From: Stenotrophomonas maltophilia
GTDB taxonomy: Bacteria > Pseudomonadota > Gammaproteobacteria > Xanthomonadales > Xanthomonadaceae
Direction: 5' to 3'
Length of the DNA: 64,000 nucleotides
Assembly: GCF_025642255.1 (NCBI RefSeq)
Contig: NZ_CP106759.1
Location: 1,515,501 to 1,579,500 of the forward strand
Shown here: positions 8,926 to 19,108 of the stretch, in pieces
How the letters are laid out: each line of letters begins with the position of its first letter
How positions within the stretch are numbered: the stretch's first letter is position 1
Notes under the pieces: model-generated
What the model was told of the DNA's origin: nothing
The model's database searches: none
The model's input: the letters and a program-made list of their open reading frames with translations, nothing else
Translations under genes and position numbers: made by a program

Positions 8926-9174
8926 ATGGATGAAGAAACCCTGCTGAAGAAGCTGCGCTGGCGCTGCCGGCGTGGCATGCGCGAACTGGACCAGCTGTTC
9001 GAACGTTACCTCGACCGCGAATGGAGCGCTGCGCCGACCGAAGAGCGCGAGGTTTTCCTGTTCCTGCTCGACTGTGAGGACGATAAATTGTGGCGCTGGT
9101 TCATGGGCTACGAGGTCTGCCCGCATGCGCACGCCATCCCGCTCATGGACAGGATCCGCGCCCTCAAGCCTTGA
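8926..9174 (+). CDS. sdhE: SdhE, FAD assembly factor
   Basis: Small cytosolic protein that promotes covalent flavinylation of SdhA. It is 82 residues, as usual, with the family motif RRGMREL (the conserved RGxxE) near residue 17 and the WxWFMG segment near residue 57 (LWRWFMGYE). Preceded by CTGGAGG. It lies directly downstream of its client operon, which is consistent with its role. It overlaps the following ygfX-like frame. Confidence 0.93.
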   Translation: MDEETLLKKLRWRCRRGMRELDQLFERYLDREWSAAPTEEREVFLFLLDCEDDKLWRWFMGYEVCPHAHAIPLMDRIRALKP

Positions 9175-9574
9175 GTGGCGCCCTTCACGGCTGCAGGCGG
9201 GTGCCCATCTGGCGGTACTGCTCGCCGCCCCCTGGCTGCTGCGCGCTTCGGATCTGCCCCGAGACGCCCTGGTTCCCGTCGTACTGCTGGTCTGGGCGCT
9301 GGGCCTGGCCGAGCTCTTCTGGCGCCTGCGCCGGCCGAAGGTGAGGGTGTGCCTGCCGGCGTTGCCCGCTCCGCTGCAGGTGGCGGGGCAGGCGCTGGAC
9401 GCTCCACAGCTGGTGATCCGTGGCCCGTGGCTGTTGCTGCATGGGCGCCAGGGGCGGCGGCAGCGGCGCCTGCTGTTCTGGCCGGATGTGCTCGATGCCG
9501 GGCAGCGACGTGAACTGCGACTGGCCGTCGCCGCACGCGCCGTTTCCCGTCGAGCCCGGTCGATGGCACCATAG
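9125..9574 (+). CDS. YgfX-like membrane protein
   Basis: About 149 residues if the ATG at 9125 is used; a later start near 9170 is possible. After a short leader comes [18 protein letters not shown], two hydrophobic segments (about residues 30-65), then a basic soluble tail with [10 protein letters not shown]. This layout (W-R near the N-terminus, hairpin of two membrane helices, cytosolic tail) and the position overlapping sdhE match E. coli ygfX (cptA). YgfX has been described both as the toxin partner of YgfY/SdhE and simply as its neighbour. Identification rests on context and topology, not strong motifs. Confidence 0.6.
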   Translation: MRTPSRSWTGSAPSSLEWRPSRLQAGAHLAVLLAAPWLLRASDLPRDALVPVVLLVWALGLAELFWRLRRPKVRVCLPALPAPLQVAGQALDAPQLVIRGPWLLLHGRQGRRQRRLLFWPDVLDAGQRRELRLAVAARAVSRRARSMAP

Positions 9575-9597
9575 GCTGAATCGTCCGGCGTGCCTGC

Positions 9598-10839
9598 ATG
9601 TTCAAACCCATTCCCGTGGCCATCGGCCTGCGCTACCTGCGCGCCAAACGCCGCAACGGCTTCATCTCCTTCATTTCGATGGCATCGATCCTGGGCATCG
9701 CGCTCGGCGTTACGGTGCTGATCACCACCCTGGCGGTGATGAGCGGCTTCCAGAAGGAAATCCGCAGCCGCCTGCTGCAGATGACGGCGCATACCACCAT
9801 CAGTCGCGACGGCGAGCCCATGCCGGACTGGATGCGCGTGGTGGACGTGGCCAACAAGGACCCGCGCGTGGCGGGCGCCGCACCCTATATCGAGATCCAG
9901 TCGATGATCAGCGGCCCGCGCGTGCAGGGTGCGATCATCCAGGGCATCGACCCGGCACTGGAGCCGAAGGTGTCGGTGATCGACCAGAAGGTGGTCAAGG
10001 GCAGCTACGACAGCCTGAAACCCGGCAGCTTCAATCTGCTGCTGGGCAAGGAACTGGCGATCTGGCTGGGCGTCGATGTCGGCGACCAGGTGCTGGTGAC
10101 CTTCGCCGAAGTGCAGGGCACACCTGCAGGCGCCGTTCCGCGGATGAAACGCTTCACCGTCAGCGGTATTTTCGAGGCCGGCTACAACGAGGTCGACCGC
10201 GGCGTCGGCTTCGCCAACATGAAGGATCTCGAGCGCGTACTGCGCGCCGATGGCGCGACCGGCGTGCGTCTGAAGCTGCACGACATGGACCGCTCGCTGG
10301 AAGTCGGCGTGGACCTTGCGCAGAACCTCGGCGGCGCCTATCGCGTGAGTGACTGGACCCAGCAGAACGCCAATCTCTACCACTCGCTGCGCATGGAGAA
10401 AGTGGTGATGGGCATCCTGCTGTCGCTGATCATCGCCATGGGCGCGTTCAATCTGGTGTCCTCGCAGGTGATGCTGGTCACCGACAAGCAGGCGGACATC
10501 GCCATCCTGCGCACGCTTGGCCTGACCCCGGCCGGGGTGATGCAGGTGTTCATGGTGCAGGGCTCGTTGATCGGCATCTTCGGCACACTGGCCGGACTGA
10601 TCGGCGGCATCACCCTGACCTTCAACCTGGAACGCATCCTCGGTGCCATCGAGCGCGTGTTCAACGTCAAGCTGCTGCCGGAAGACGTGTACTACATCAC
10701 CGGCCTGCCGACGGACATGCAGACCGGCGACGTGGTGGTGATCACCGTGGTCGCACTGCTGATGAGCTTCCTGGCCACCCTGTATCCCGCCTGGCGGGCG
10801 GCACGCACCCAGCCGGCGGAGGCCCTGCGCTATGAATGA
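9598..10839 (+). CDS. lolC: Lipoprotein-releasing system permease LolC/LolE
   Basis: Inner-membrane subunit of the LolCDE ABC complex that extracts outer-membrane lipoproteins and hands them to LolA. The protein has 413 residues. It starts with the family signature ([20 protein letters not shown]), then TM1, a periplasmic domain of about 220 residues and three C-terminal TM segments with [17 protein letters not shown], the FtsX-like coupling motif that contacts the ATPase. It overlaps lolD by 8 bases. Only one LolC/E-type gene is here, so the complex may be a LolFD-like homodimer, or a second subunit lies elsewhere. Confidence 0.9.
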   Translation: MFKPIPVAIGLRYLRAKRRNGFISFISMASILGIALGVTVLITTLAVMSGFQKEIRSRLLQMTAHTTISRDGEPMPDWMRVVDVANKDPRVAGAAPYIEIQSMISGPRVQGAIIQGIDPALEPKVSVIDQKVVKGSYDSLKPGSFNLLLGKELAIWLGVDVGDQVLVTFAEVQGTPAGAVPRMKRFTVSGIFEAGYNEVDRGVGFANMKDLERVLRADGATGVRLKLHDMDRSLEVGVDLAQNLGGAYRVSDWTQQNANLYHSLRMEKVVMGILLSLIIAMGAFNLVSSQVMLVTDKQADIAILRTLGLTPAGVMQVFMVQGSLIGIFGTLAGLIGGITLTFNLERILGAIERVFNVKLLPEDVYYITGLPTDMQTGDVVVITVVALLMSFLATLYPAWRAARTQPAEALRYE

Positions 10840-11650
10840 AGCCTTTGACCGCGGCCAGGAGGTGATCCGCGCCGAGCACCTCGGCAAGATCTATGCCGAA
10901 GGGCGCATGCAGACCCCGGTATTCGACGGCCTGAACCTGACCGTCACCGCGGGTGAAACCGTGGCCATCATCGGCGCGTCCGGTGCAGGCAAGAGCACGC
11001 TGCTGCACCTGCTGGGGGGACTGGACGTACCCAGTGCCGGCGAGGTGTACGTGGCCGGTCAACGCATGTCGGCGCTGTCGGATACCGCACGTGGCCTGCT
11101 GCGCAACCAGGCGCTGGGCTTTGTCTACCAGTTCCATCACCTGCTGCCGGAATTCACCGCGCTGGAAAACGTGATGATGCCGCTGCTGCTGTCCCGCTCG
11201 CATTCGCTGATGTCACAGCGGGCGATGTTCGCTGGCCTGGGCGTGGTGGGGACAGCGCTGGCCAGCATCGTCAACGGGGCCACCGCCTTCGTCCGTGGTC
11301 GTCCTGAAGTGGAGGAGGCGGCCGCGCGCGCAACCTTGCTGCTGGAGTCGGTCGGGCTGGGCCATCGCCTGGACCACAAACCGGGCGAGCTTTCCGGTGG
11401 CGAGCGCCAGCGTGCGGCGGTGGCGCGCGCGCTGGTGAATCATCCGGCCTGCGTGCTGGGCGACGAGCCGACCGGAAACCTGGACGATCGCACGGCCGGC
11501 ACCGTGTTCGACCTGATGCTCGAACTCAATCGTGCCCGCCATACCAGCCTGGTGCTGGTCACCCACGACCGCGGTCTGGCGCGGCGCCTGGACCGGGTGC
11601 TGGAACTGCGCGAAGGGCGCCTGCACGAGCTGGCCCACGCCGACGTCTGA
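10832..11650 (+). CDS. lolD: Lipoprotein-releasing ATPase LolD with an internal insertion
   Basis: ATPase driving lipoprotein release from the inner membrane. Walker [10 protein letters not shown] is at about residues 48-56, the Q-loop in [18 protein letters not shown] at about 97-114, the signature LSGGERQR at 187-194, and Walker [12 protein letters not shown] at about 209-219. At 272 residues it is nearly 40 longer than E. coli LolD. The excess lies at about 121-160, between the Q-loop/[10 protein letters not shown] segment and the signature helix, and contains a hydrophobic Gly/Ala-rich stretch ([17 protein letters not shown]). The frame is intact, so it is not a simple frameshift. Coupled to lolC by overlap. 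Confidence 0.92.
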   Translation: MNEAFDRGQEVIRAEHLGKIYAEGRMQTPVFDGLNLTVTAGETVAIIGASGAGKSTLLHLLGGLDVPSAGEVYVAGQRMSALSDTARGLLRNQALGFVYQFHHLLPEFTALENVMMPLLLSRSHSLMSQRAMFAGLGVVGTALASIVNGATAFVRGRPEVEEAAARATLLLESVGLGHRLDHKPGELSGGERQRAAVARALVNHPACVLGDEPTGNLDDRTAGTVFDLMLELNRARHTSLVLVTHDRGLARRLDRVLELREGRLHELAHADV

Positions 11651-11757
11651 GCGGCCGGCAACGTGCACCTCCCGGCGCCTGAACGGTGGCACCGGGATTC
11701 TCGCCGCCCATACCCGGGCAGGCGCATGATGGCCCCCGGTTCCCCGTGGAGATCGAC

Positions 11758-12207
11758 ATGAAGACCCCGCTTGTGATCGCAGGGCTCTGCCTTGCCCTGG
11801 CCGCGTGTGCGACCACCGGCCGCCTGAGCAGTGCCGAGCGGCTGGACCTGTACCGGGCGCACGCCGGCGCACCGCAGAATGACATGCAGTTCTTCGGCAG
11901 CCTCAACGGCTGGACCGAACTGGGCGACAGTGCACTGGCGGTATGGACCCGGCCCAGCGAGGCCTACCTGCTGGAATTGAACGGCCCCTGCCAGGATCTG
12001 TCGTTTGCGACCGCCATCGGCCTGACCAGCCGCATGAACCGCGTGTCGGCCCGCTTCGACAAGGTGCTGGTCCGTGACCCGACCGGAGGCCCGCGCCTGC
12101 CGTGCTTCATCAGCAGCATCCGCAAGCTTGACGTGAAGGCGCTGCGTGCTTCGGAACAGGAGCTGCGGCAGGCGCAGGTGCAGGAGCGCGAGGAGCCGGC
12201 GAACTAG
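11758..12207 (+). CDS. Conserved lipoprotein of unknown function
   Basis: A 149-residue protein with a lipoprotein signal peptide (hydrophobic core LVIAGLCLALAAC, lipobox LAAC at about residues 17-20), followed by a mature domain with a Cys pair (GPCQDL and LPCFISS) that may form a periplasmic disulfide. It resembles small xanthomonad lipoproteins of the DUF6491 type, but that assignment is from general appearance. It sits after lolCD, the machinery that would export it, with a 107-base gap and probably its own promoter. Confidence 0.75.
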   Translation: MKTPLVIAGLCLALAACATTGRLSSAERLDLYRAHAGAPQNDMQFFGSLNGWTELGDSALAVWTRPSEAYLLELNGPCQDLSFATAIGLTSRMNRVSARFDKVLVRDPTGGPRLPCFISSIRKLDVKALRASEQELRQAQVQEREEPAN

Positions 12208-12225
12208 GCCGGCGCCATCTCCGGA

Positions 12226-12495
12226 TCAGGCTTCCGGGATGAAGCCGGCGGGCTTCTCCGCGTCCTTCTCGAACAGGAACTTGACCAGTTCCCCTTCCAG
12301 GAACGCGCGGTGCTTCGGGTCGCGCGGTGACAGGCGGTTCTCGTTGATCAGCATGGTCTGGTGCGCCAGCCATGCCGCCCAGGCCTGCTTGCCGATGTGG
12401 TTGAAGATGCGCTGGCCCAGTTCGCCCGGATAGGGCACGAAGTCCAGGCCCTCGGCATCGCGTTGTTCGTACTGGCAGAAGACGGTTCGGGGCAT
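12226..12495 (-). CDS. yggX: YggX, probable Fe(2+)-trafficking / oxidative damage protection protein
   Basis: An 89-residue cytosolic protein that protects Fe-S enzymes from oxidation. The N-terminus [18 protein letters not shown] with its conserved Cys, and [17 protein letters not shown], are family hallmarks. An in-frame GTG at 12504 overlaps the mutY stop (GTGA), but the ATG at 12495 gives the canonical N-terminus and was chosen. It lies 5 bases after mutY, as in E. coli where mutY-yggX is an operon; MutY itself carries a [4Fe-4S] cluster. Confidence 0.92.
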   Translation of the reverse strand: MPRTVFCQYEQRDAEGLDFVPYPGELGQRIFNHIGKQAWAAWLAHQTMLINENRLSPRDPKHRAFLEGELVKFLFEKDAEKPAGFIPEA

Positions 12496-12500
12496 GGCAC

Positions 12501-13613
12501 TCACTCGTGGTTGCGGGGTTTCTTGGATCTGCGTTGTGGCGGTTTGATCGCAGTGCCATCAAGCAGCTTGCGGATGGGAGCCGGCAAGCCCAGCGTCGGC
12601 AGTTCGTCGGCGGTGACCCAGCGCAGCGAGGATTCTTCCACGCGCAGGCCGCGTACCTGTCGCGACAGGATCTGCAGGTGCAGCCTGTAGTGGCTGAAGG
12701 TGTGCTGCAGCACCGGCAGCTCGTCGGCATCTTCCAGCGAGCCGTCCACGTGTGCATCGAACCAGTCCTGCAGCGCTTCACCGGCGTCGGCCTGCGGCAG
12801 GGTCCACAGTTGCGCCCAGATGCCGGTCTCCGGTCGCTTCTGCAGCAGCACGCGCTGCTGGGCATCGCGCAGCAGCAGGGCCACGGCTTCGCGTTCGGGC
12901 AGGGCCTTGCCTGGCTTCGGCGTGGGCAGCTCGGCGGTCCGGCCTTCGCGGCGCGCCACGCAGTCCTGCTGCTGCGGGCAGATCACGCAGGCGGGCCTGG
13001 CGCGGCTGCACACGGTGGCACCGAGGTCCATCTGCGCCTGCGTGTAGTCGGCCATCCGGCCATCCGGCACCTGGGCCGCGTGCGCTTCGGCGATGGCCCA
13101 CAACTGCTTTTCGATGGCTGGCAGGCCGGGGAAGCCTTCGATGCCGTGATACCGGCTGAGCACGCGCTTGACGTTGCCGTCGAGGATCGGAAACCGGTCG
13201 TTCCAGGCCTGGCTGAGGATCGCGCCTGCAGTGCTGCGGCCGATGCCGGGCAGCGCATGCAGCGCGTCGAAATCACGCGGCAGTTCGCCGTCATGCAGTT
13301 CCACGCAGCGCTGGGCCGCCGCATGCAGGTTGCGCGCACGGGCGTAGTAGCCCAGCCCGGCCCACTGCGCCATCACTGCATCGTTGCTGGCCGCGGCCAG
13401 CGCGGGCAGGGTCGGGAAATGCTGCAGGAACCGCTGGAAGTAGGGGATGACCGTGGCCACCTGGGTCTGCTGCAGCATGATCTCCGACAACCAGACCCTA
13501 TAGGGGCTGCGCGGATGCTGCCAGGGCAGGTCGTGGCGGCCGTGGTCGTCGAACCAGTGCAGCAGGCGGGCGACGAACGGGTCGCCCGCGGGCACGACGG
13601 TGGCCTCAGGCAC
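12501..13613 (-). CDS. mutY: A/G-specific adenine DNA glycosylase
   Basis: Removes adenine mispaired with 8-oxoguanine. The protein has 370 residues. It shows the catalytic Glu region [10 protein letters not shown], the helix-hairpin-helix [12 protein letters not shown], the catalytic Asp in [12 protein letters not shown], the Fe-S ligand set C-x6-C-x2-C-x5-C, and a C-terminal NUDIX-like 8-oxoG recognition domain from about residue 245. The start is a GTG ([12 protein letters not shown] follows) that overlaps the end of ftsY; longer frames upstream overlap ftsY further and are unlikely. Confidence 0.94.
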   Translation of the reverse strand: MPEATVVPAGDPFVARLLHWFDDHGRHDLPWQHPRSPYRVWLSEIMLQQTQVATVIPYFQRFLQHFPTLPALAAASNDAVMAQWAGLGYYARARNLHAAAQRCVELHDGELPRDFDALHALPGIGRSTAGAILSQAWNDRFPILDGNVKRVLSRYHGIEGFPGLPAIEKQLWAIAEAHAAQVPDGRMADYTQAQMDLGATVCSRARPACVICPQQQDCVARREGRTAELPTPKPGKALPEREAVALLLRDAQQRVLLQKRPETGIWAQLWTLPQADAGEALQDWFDAHVDGSLEDADELPVLQHTFSHYRLHLQILSRQVRGLRVEESSLRWVTADELPTLGLPAPIRKLLDGTAIKPPQRRSKKPRNHE

Positions 13614-14907
13614 TGCCAAGCGCTTCGGGCAGCAGCGCGTCGACGAAGGCTTCCGGATCGAATTCACGCAGATCTTCCGGGCGCTCACCGATGCCGGCGA
13701 AACGGATCGGAATGCCGAACTCGCGGGCCAGTGCGAACACCACGCCGCCCTTTGCGGTGCCGTCCAGCTTGGTCACCACCAGGCCGGTCACGTTCACCGC
13801 GGCGTTGAACTGGCGCAGCTGCGACAGCGCGTTCTGGCCGGTGGTGCCGTCGATCACCATCAGCACCTCGTGCGGCGCAGCGGGATCGATCTTGCCGAGC
13901 ACACGACGGATCTTGCCCAGCTCGTTCATCAGGCCGGACTGGGTATGCAGGCGGCCGGCGGTATCGGCAATCAGCACCGACGTGCCGCGCGCCTTGCCGG
14001 CCTGCAGCGCGTCGTAGGCCACCGAGGCGGCGTCGGCGTTCTGGCCCTGGGCCACCACGGCCACGCCGTTGCGCTCGCCCCAGGCCTGCAGCTGGGCCAC
14101 GGCAGCGGCACGGAAGGTATCGCCGGCGGCCAGCATCAGGCTGTGCCCGTCGTCCTTGAAGCGCTTGGCCAGCTTGCCGATGGTGGTGGTCTTGCCGACA
14201 CCGTTGACGCCAACGGTCAGCACCACGAAGGGCCTGGCGTTGCGATCGATCACCAGTGGCCTGGCGACCGGCTGCAGGATCGCGATCAGGTCGGCACGCA
14301 GTGCGCCCAGCAGTGCGTTGGCATCGGCGAACTCACGTGCCTTCATGCGTCTGCGCAGGCCTTCGACCAGCTCGGTGGTCGCACCGACGCCGACATCGGC
14401 GGTGATCAGCGCGGTTTCCAGTTCGTCCAGCAGGTCATCGTCGAGCTTGGGATTGCGCGAGAACAGGCCGCCAAAGCTGCGCGCGATGACGCTGTTGCGC
14501 AGGCGTTCGCGCCAGCCGGACTTGCCGGCGGGGGCCGGTGCGGCATCCACCAGCACCGGCAGGTCGGCGGCCGGTGCGGAGGGCTGCTGTGCGGGGATCA
14601 CCGGAGCCAGCGGGGCGAGCACGGCTGCGGCGGCACGTGCCTCGGCCTCGAAGTCTTCCGGTGCCAGGACGCGTTCGGTCGCTGCCGGCGCCGGCGGGGA
14701 CGCCGGGGCAGCGGCGGGCGGCGCCGGGACGGGCACCGCCTCAGCTGGAGCCACGGCTGGCGGGGCGTCGGCTACGACCGTGGTGTCCTCGACGGGCGCG
14801 GCCGACGGGAATGCCGCCGCCAGCTCTTCAGCCGAGTAGTGCTGGGTCTTGGGCGCGTCCGGTGTGGCGGCGTCCTGGGGCTTCTTGCGGCGGAAAAAAC
14901 TGAGCAT
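13606..14907 (-). CDS. ftsY: Signal recognition particle receptor FtsY
   Basis: SRP receptor GTPase guiding ribosomes translating membrane proteins to the translocon. The protein has 433 residues. An N-terminal A domain of about 110 residues is acidic and Ala/Pro-rich. The NG domain follows with G1 GVNGVGKTTTIGKLA, the DTAGR box, TKLDGTAKGG, and the family's closing GERPEDLREFDPEAFVDALL. The ATG at 14907 (MLSFFRRKKP) was chosen; a TTG two codons upstream is possible. The gene overlaps mutY by 8 bases, so ftsY-mutY-yggX is probably one transcription unit. Confidence 0.95.
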   Translation of the reverse strand: MLSFFRRKKPQDAATPDAPKTQHYSAEELAAAFPSAAPVEDTTVVADAPPAVAPAEAVPVPAPPAAAPASPPAPAATERVLAPEDFEAEARAAAAVLAPLAPVIPAQQPSAPAADLPVLVDAAPAPAGKSGWRERLRNSVIARSFGGLFSRNPKLDDDLLDELETALITADVGVGATTELVEGLRRRMKAREFADANALLGALRADLIAILQPVARPLVIDRNARPFVVLTVGVNGVGKTTTIGKLAKRFKDDGHSLMLAAGDTFRAAAVAQLQAWGERNGVAVVAQGQNADAASVAYDALQAGKARGTSVLIADTAGRLHTQSGLMNELGKIRRVLGKIDPAAPHEVLMVIDGTTGQNALSQLRQFNAAVNVTGLVVTKLDGTAKGGVVFALAREFGIPIRFAGIGERPEDLREFDPEAFVDALLPEALGSA

Positions 14908-15036
14908 TGGCAAAAGGCGCTGAAATCAGAGGGATATGCTACCACCCGGGCCCGTCTGCCCGATGTGGACTCAAGGTCGCGGCCGGGCAGCCGCTAATGG
15001 CTTCGGAGGGCTGCACCGAGTGGCCTGGAGACCGCC

Positions 15037-15336
15037 ATGGACAACGTGATGGCAACGGCCTGGAGCGGCATGCGGGCCGCAGGGCAAGGCGTGCAGGTGG
15101 CCGCGCACAACGTGGCCAACCTGGCGACAGCCGATGCACCGCGCCTGCAGGTGCAGCGCGCGGCGGTGGAGCAGGGTGGGGTGCAGACCCGGGTGACCGC
15201 TGCCGGCGCCGATCCCGCCGCGCCGCTGGCTGATCTGCTGGCGGCAAACGCGGAGGTGGTGGCCTTCGCCGCCAACGCTTCGCTGGTCCGCCGCCAGGAC
15301 CAGATGCTGGGGTCGCTGCTGGATCGCCGGGCCTGA
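15037..15336 (+). CDS. Orphan flagellar basal-body rod-like small protein
   Basis: A 99-residue protein built from the terminal helices of flagellar rod/hook proteins without the central domain. The N-terminus SGMRAAGQGVQVAAHNVANLATADAPRL resembles the FlgB/C/E/F/G motif (L.A...V.ANNIAN..T.G), and the C-terminus AFAANASLVRRQDQMLGSLLDRRA resembles the C-terminal rod helix (N...ANT..YR). No other flagellar gene is nearby. It could be a minimal rod/adaptor protein or an evolutionary remnant. CTGGAG sits at a fitting distance before the ATG. Function unknown. Confidence 0.72.
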   Translation: MDNVMATAWSGMRAAGQGVQVAAHNVANLATADAPRLQVQRAAVEQGGVQTRVTAAGADPAAPLADLLAANAEVVAFAANASLVRRQDQMLGSLLDRRA

Positions 15337-15370
15337 GCAGCCCGGCCTGGCAGATGCCAGCCAGCGCCTG

Positions 15371-15393
15371 GCAGCGCCGGGCCATGCCCGGCG
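15371..15393 (+). repeat. SMAG-type REP hairpin
   Basis: GCAG followed by CGCCGGGC-CAT-GCCCGGCG. Located between the convergent rod-like gene and htpG, where it may serve as a shared transcript end. Confidence 0.78.
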
Positions 15394-15406
15394 ACCACCC
15401 AGCGTG

Positions 15407-17299
15407 TCAGGCCGACAGCTCCAGCAGCAGCTTGTTCAGGCGCGCAACGTAGGCGCCCGGGTCCTTCAGGCTGTCGCCGGCCGCGAGCGCGGCCTGGTCG
15501 AACAGCACGCGGCCGAGATCATCGAAACGATCACCATCGGCCTCGCCATCGAGCTTGGCGATCAACGGGTGCCCCGGATTGATCTCCAGCACCGGCTTGC
15601 TGTCAGGCACCTTCTGGCCGCTGGCTTCCAGGATCTGGCGCATCTGCAGCCCCAGATCCTGTTCGCCGATGGCCAGCACCGCTGGCGAATCGGTCAGCCG
15701 GTGCGACACGCGGACTTCGGCCACGTCGTCGCCGAGCACCGCCTTCAGCCGCTCGATCAGGGCCTGCTTGTCCTTGGCCGCCGCTTCCTGTTCCTGCTTG
15801 TCCGACTCGGTCTCCAGCGCGCCGAGGTCGAGGTCGCCACGGGCGATGTCGACAAAGCCCTTGCCGTCGAAGTCGGTCAGGTAACCCATCAGCCATTCGT
15901 CGATGCGGTCGGTCAGCAGCAGCACTTCCACGCCCTTCTTGCGGAACACTTCCAGGTGCGGGCTGTTGCGGACCTGGCTGTAGCTCTCGCCGGTCAGGTA
16001 GTAGATCTTGTCCTGGCCTTCGGCCATGCGACCGATGTAGTCGGCCAGCGAGACGGTCTGGGCATCGCCCTCGCCACGGGTGGAGGCGAAGCGCAGCAGG
16101 CCGGCCACCTTCTCGCGGTTGTTGTAGTCCTCGGCCGGTCCTTCCTTCAGCACCTGGCCGAACTCCTTCCAGAACGTGGCGTACTGCTCGGGCTTGTCGG
16201 TTGCCAGCTTCTCCAGCATGTCCAGCGAGCGCTTGGTCAGCGCGGCCTTCATCGAATCGATGACCGGGCCGGACTGCAGGATCTCGCGCGAGACGTTCAG
16301 CGACAGGTCGTTGGAATCGACCACGCCCTTGATGAAGCGCAGGTACAGCGGCAGGAACTGCTCGGCCTGGTCCATCACGAACACCCGCTGGACATACAGC
16401 TTCAGGCCCTTGGGCGCATCGCGGTGATACAGATCGAACGGTGCACGGCCCGGCACGTACAGCAGCGAGGTGTACTCCAGCTTGCCTTCGACCTTGTTGT
16501 GGCTCCACGCCAGCGGATCGCTGTGGTCGTGTGCCACGTGCTTGTAGAACTCGCTGTACTCGGCGTCGCTGATCTCGGTGCGCGGACGGGTCCACAGCGC
16601 GCTGGCACGGTTGACGGTTTCCCATTCGACCGCCGCGCCCTCTTCACCCCCCTCTTTCGGCATCTGGATCGGCAGGCCGATGTGGTCGGAGTACTTCTTG
16701 AGGATGCTGCGCAGGCGCCAGCCATCGGCAAAGTCGTGTTCGCCGTCCTTCAGGTGCAGCACGATGCGGGTGCCGCGCTCGGGCTTGTCGAGGGTCGCGA
16801 CGTCGAAGTCGCCTTCGCCGCGCGAGGTCCAGCGCACGCCTTCGCTGCTGGCCAGGCCGGCCCGCCGCGAGGTGACTTCGACTTCGTCGGCGACGATGAA
16901 CGCGCTGTAGAAGCCGACACCGAACTGGCCGATCAGCTGCGAATCCTTCTTCTGGTCGCCGGACAGCTGGCGCAGGAAGTCGCCGGTACCGGACTTGGCA
17001 ATGGTGCCGAGGTGGGCGATGGCCTCGGCGCGGCTCATGCCGATGCCGTTGTCCTCGATGGTGATGGTGTGGGCGGCCGGGTCGAAACTGACGCGCACGC
17101 GCAGGTCGCTGTCGTCTTCCAGCAGGGACGGCTGGGTCAGCGCCTCGAAGCGCAGCTTGTCGGCTGCGTCGGCGGCATTGGACACCAGCTCGCGCAGGAA
17201 GATCTCCTTGTTGGAGTACAGCGAGTGGATCATCAGCTGCAGCAGCTGCTTGACTTCGGTCTGGAAGCCAAGGGTTTCGGTCTGGGTCGTCTCGGTCAT
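15407..17299 (-). CDS. htpG: Molecular chaperone HtpG (Hsp90)
   Basis: ATP-dependent cytosolic chaperone. The full-length 630-residue protein carries the GHKL ATPase motifs [25 protein letters not shown] and [15 protein letters not shown], the middle-domain NVSREILQ and a C-terminal dimerisation region. The start ([20 protein letters not shown]) matches the family; the frame continues upstream into repeats and is not coding there. A sigma-32-like promoter lies at 17351-17377, about 50 bases upstream, in keeping with heat-shock control. Confidence 0.97.
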   Translation of the reverse strand: MTETTQTETLGFQTEVKQLLQLMIHSLYSNKEIFLRELVSNAADAADKLRFEALTQPSLLEDDSDLRVRVSFDPAAHTITIEDNGIGMSRAEAIAHLGTIAKSGTGDFLRQLSGDQKKDSQLIGQFGVGFYSAFIVADEVEVTSRRAGLASSEGVRWTSRGEGDFDVATLDKPERGTRIVLHLKDGEHDFADGWRLRSILKKYSDHIGLPIQMPKEGGEEGAAVEWETVNRASALWTRPRTEISDAEYSEFYKHVAHDHSDPLAWSHNKVEGKLEYTSLLYVPGRAPFDLYHRDAPKGLKLYVQRVFVMDQAEQFLPLYLRFIKGVVDSNDLSLNVSREILQSGPVIDSMKAALTKRSLDMLEKLATDKPEQYATFWKEFGQVLKEGPAEDYNNREKVAGLLRFASTRGEGDAQTVSLADYIGRMAEGQDKIYYLTGESYSQVRNSPHLEVFRKKGVEVLLLTDRIDEWLMGYLTDFDGKGFVDIARGDLDLGALETESDKQEQEAAAKDKQALIERLKAVLGDDVAEVRVSHRLTDSPAVLAIGEQDLGLQMRQILEASGQKVPDSKPVLEINPGHPLIAKLDGEADGDRFDDLGRVLFDQAALAAGDSLKDPGAYVARLNKLLLELSA

Positions 17300-17350
17300 C
17301 GATAGGGCTCCGTGTGCAATGCCGCGCCAGCGCGTGCGGCCTCGCCAAGG

Positions 17351-17377
17351 GGTAGGGGTGATTGTCCCGAAATCAAG
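17351..17377 (-). promoter_or_regulatory. Sigma-32-like heat-shock promoter of htpG
   Basis: On the minus strand CTTGATT (17377-17371), a 12-base spacer and CCCCTACC (17358-17351) resemble the sigma-32 consensus CTTGAAA / CCCCATNT. It would give a leader of about 45 bases before htpG. Confidence 0.6.
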
Positions 17378-17384
17378 GGGGTTG

Positions 17385-17569
17385 GTCGGGCAGGGCGGCG
17401 CCCTGCACCCGCAGAGGCCAGAGCAAAAGCCAGGGCTAAAGCGGCTCTGGGTTGTCTGCTTGCTTGGCGGGGCGGTGTGGGGTGGCAGGACACGCCGTAA
17501 ACCCGTCCATGGGGGCTCGATGGCGCCATCCATGGCGCCAACGGTCCTGCCACCCCACACCGCCCCGCC
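17385..17569 (+). repeat. Composite hairpin element, copy 1
   Basis: A multi-part structured repeat: a short GC hairpin (GCAGGGCG/GCCCTGC, about 17390-17406), the motif ACCCGCAGAGGCCAGAGCAA, a variable AAAGC-rich stretch, then a perfect 26-bp inverted repeat (17466-17491 with 17544-17569). The latter encloses a conserved core and an inner hairpin TGGCGCCAT-CC-ATGGCGCCA (17521-17540). A homologous copy lies in opposite orientation at 17691-17884. See findings. Confidence 0.75.
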
Positions 17570-17646
17570 TCTGACAGGTCACCGGTGACGGTGACAACGG
17601 CTGGACTTCTGATCTGATCAAATCCTTCGATATCTGACAGATGTTC

Positions 17647-17669
17647 ATCCACGCATGGCGTGGATCTGC
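17647..17669 (-). repeat. SMAG-like hairpin, minus strand
   Basis: ATCCACGC-ATG-GCGTGGAT followed by CTGC; read on the minus strand it is GCAG plus hairpin, a variant of the GTAG-headed SMAG repeats. It lies between the two composite hairpin copies. Confidence 0.6.
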
Positions 17670-17690
17670 AGATCGCAGCGAACTGTCGAA

Positions 17691-17884
17691 GGCGGGGTGG
17701 GTCAGGTTATGGGGGTGTCCGCGGCATGGATGCCGCGGCCAAGCCCCCAGGGATGGGTTCACGGCGTCCCCCACAACCTGACCCACCCCGCCAACCCCCA
17801 GGAAACCAGCCTTTGCCGTTGCTCCAGCCGTTGCTCCAGCCGTTGCTCTGGCTTCTGCGGGTGCCGGGCGCCGCCCGGCCGAAC
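17691..17884 (-). repeat. Composite hairpin element, copy 2
   Basis: Read on the minus strand from 17884: a short GC hairpin (GCCGGGCG/GCCCGGC), the motif ACCCGCAGAAGCCAGAGCAA, three tandem 12-base repeats (CCGTTGCTCCAG-type at 17816-17851 on the plus strand), then a 25-bp inverted repeat with one mismatch (17691-17715 with 17768-17792). The inverted repeat encloses the shared core and an inner hairpin CCGCGGCAT-GG-ATGCCGCGG (17719-17738). Same architecture as copy 1 but with different, self-complementary stems. Confidence 0.75.
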
Positions 17885-17935
17885 TACAATCCCGCTCATG
17901 CTGAAATTCTCGAACACCCTTCGCCGGTGGCCCCG

Positions 17936-19050
<1,115 letters not shown>

Positions 19051-19108
19051 GCCCCGCCGTACCCGCACCCCTTACGTACAACACCACGCACCATTCCGGG
19101 AGGAAACC

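Larger units (their letters stand above)
17300..17935. other. Repeat-rich intergenic region between htpG and rsmD
   Basis: This 636-base gap between divergent genes contains no credible gene. Open frames crossing it run through inverted repeats and lack family similarity. It holds, in order, the htpG heat-shock promoter, composite hairpin copy 1 (plus strand), an SMAG-like hairpin at 17647-17669, composite hairpin copy 2 (minus strand) with three tandem 12-base units, and about 50 bases before rsmD. Confidence 0.75.

Noticed and set aside
8062..10887. A 941-codon open frame antisense to sdhB-sdhE-lolC
   Set aside because: It crosses several certain genes and has no recognisable domain; an artefact of GC-rich third positions.
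17300..17935. CRISPR array or IS remnant in the repeat-rich gap
   Set aside because: There are only two inverted structured copies plus three 12-base tandem units, no regular direct repeats with spacers, no transposase fragment and no target-site duplications seen.
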